DNA from: Campylobacter sp.
GTDB lineage: Bacteria; Campylobacterota; Campylobacteria; Campylobacterales; Campylobacteraceae
NCBI GenBank assembly: GCA_021203945.1
Contig: JAJQAF010000301.1
Span: 1-5,226, forward strand
Direction: 5' to 3'
DNA: 5,226 bases
Shown: positions 5,221 through 5,226 of the stretch, one piece after another
How positions within the stretch are numbered: position 1 is the stretch's first letter
Layout of the letters: each line of letters begins with the position of its first letter
The notes under the pieces: generated by a model
Told to the model about the DNA's origin: nothing
Database searches by the model: none
The model's input: the letters and a program-made list of their open reading frames with translations, nothing else
Translations under genes and position numbers: made by a program

Positions 5221-5226
5221 ATTATG

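Overview
The window looks like chromosomal DNA of an epsilonproteobacterium, most likely a Campylobacter outside the jejuni/coli pair (the concisus/curvus/rectus group is my guess). The reasons are: a release factor 2 that closely matches, from memory, the Campylobacter form; AT-rich DNA full of AAATTT-type words; AAAGGA-type ribosome binding sites; lipoproteins made of Sel1-like repeats with paired cysteines, typical of the Helicobacter/Campylobacter Hcp families; and a heptose phosphatase of the lipooligosaccharide pathway. No mobile element, CRISPR array, tRNA or rRNA is visible, and coding density is about 97%.

Layout. Bases 31-1128 (+) hold prfB, encoding peptide chain release factor 2, without the programmed frameshift known from E. 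coli and probably starting at TTG. It converges on a Sel1-repeat lipoprotein gene (1143-1694, -). The divergent spacer 1695-1776 is the only real intergenic region and carries a 12-bp AT palindrome with -10-like boxes facing both ways. From it runs a tight rightward four-gene cluster: a 104-residue protein of unknown function (1777-2091), an RclA-like flavin disulfide oxidoreductase (2091-3440), and two Sel1-repeat lipoproteins with regularly spaced cysteine pairs (3450-4115 and 4105-4698). Junctions are a 1-base overlap, a 9-base gap and an 11-base overlap, so one transcript with translational coupling is likely. The cluster converges on gmhB (4702-5220, -), the heptose bisphosphate phosphatase, whose start lies at the right edge. 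Both convergent junctions contain imperfect inverted repeats that may act as weak two-way terminators. Bases 1-30 contain no complete gene; a TAA at 10-12 may close an upstream gene.

How it fits together. prfB and gmhB are housekeeping genes. The part worth attention is the middle: three Sel1-repeat lipoproteins flank and join a cytoplasmic RclA-type enzyme. In E. coli, RclA is a copper reductase that protects against hypochlorous acid. Linkage of such an enzyme to envelope proteins rich in disulfide pairs suggests, but does not prove, a redox or oxidant defence module spanning cytoplasm and envelope.
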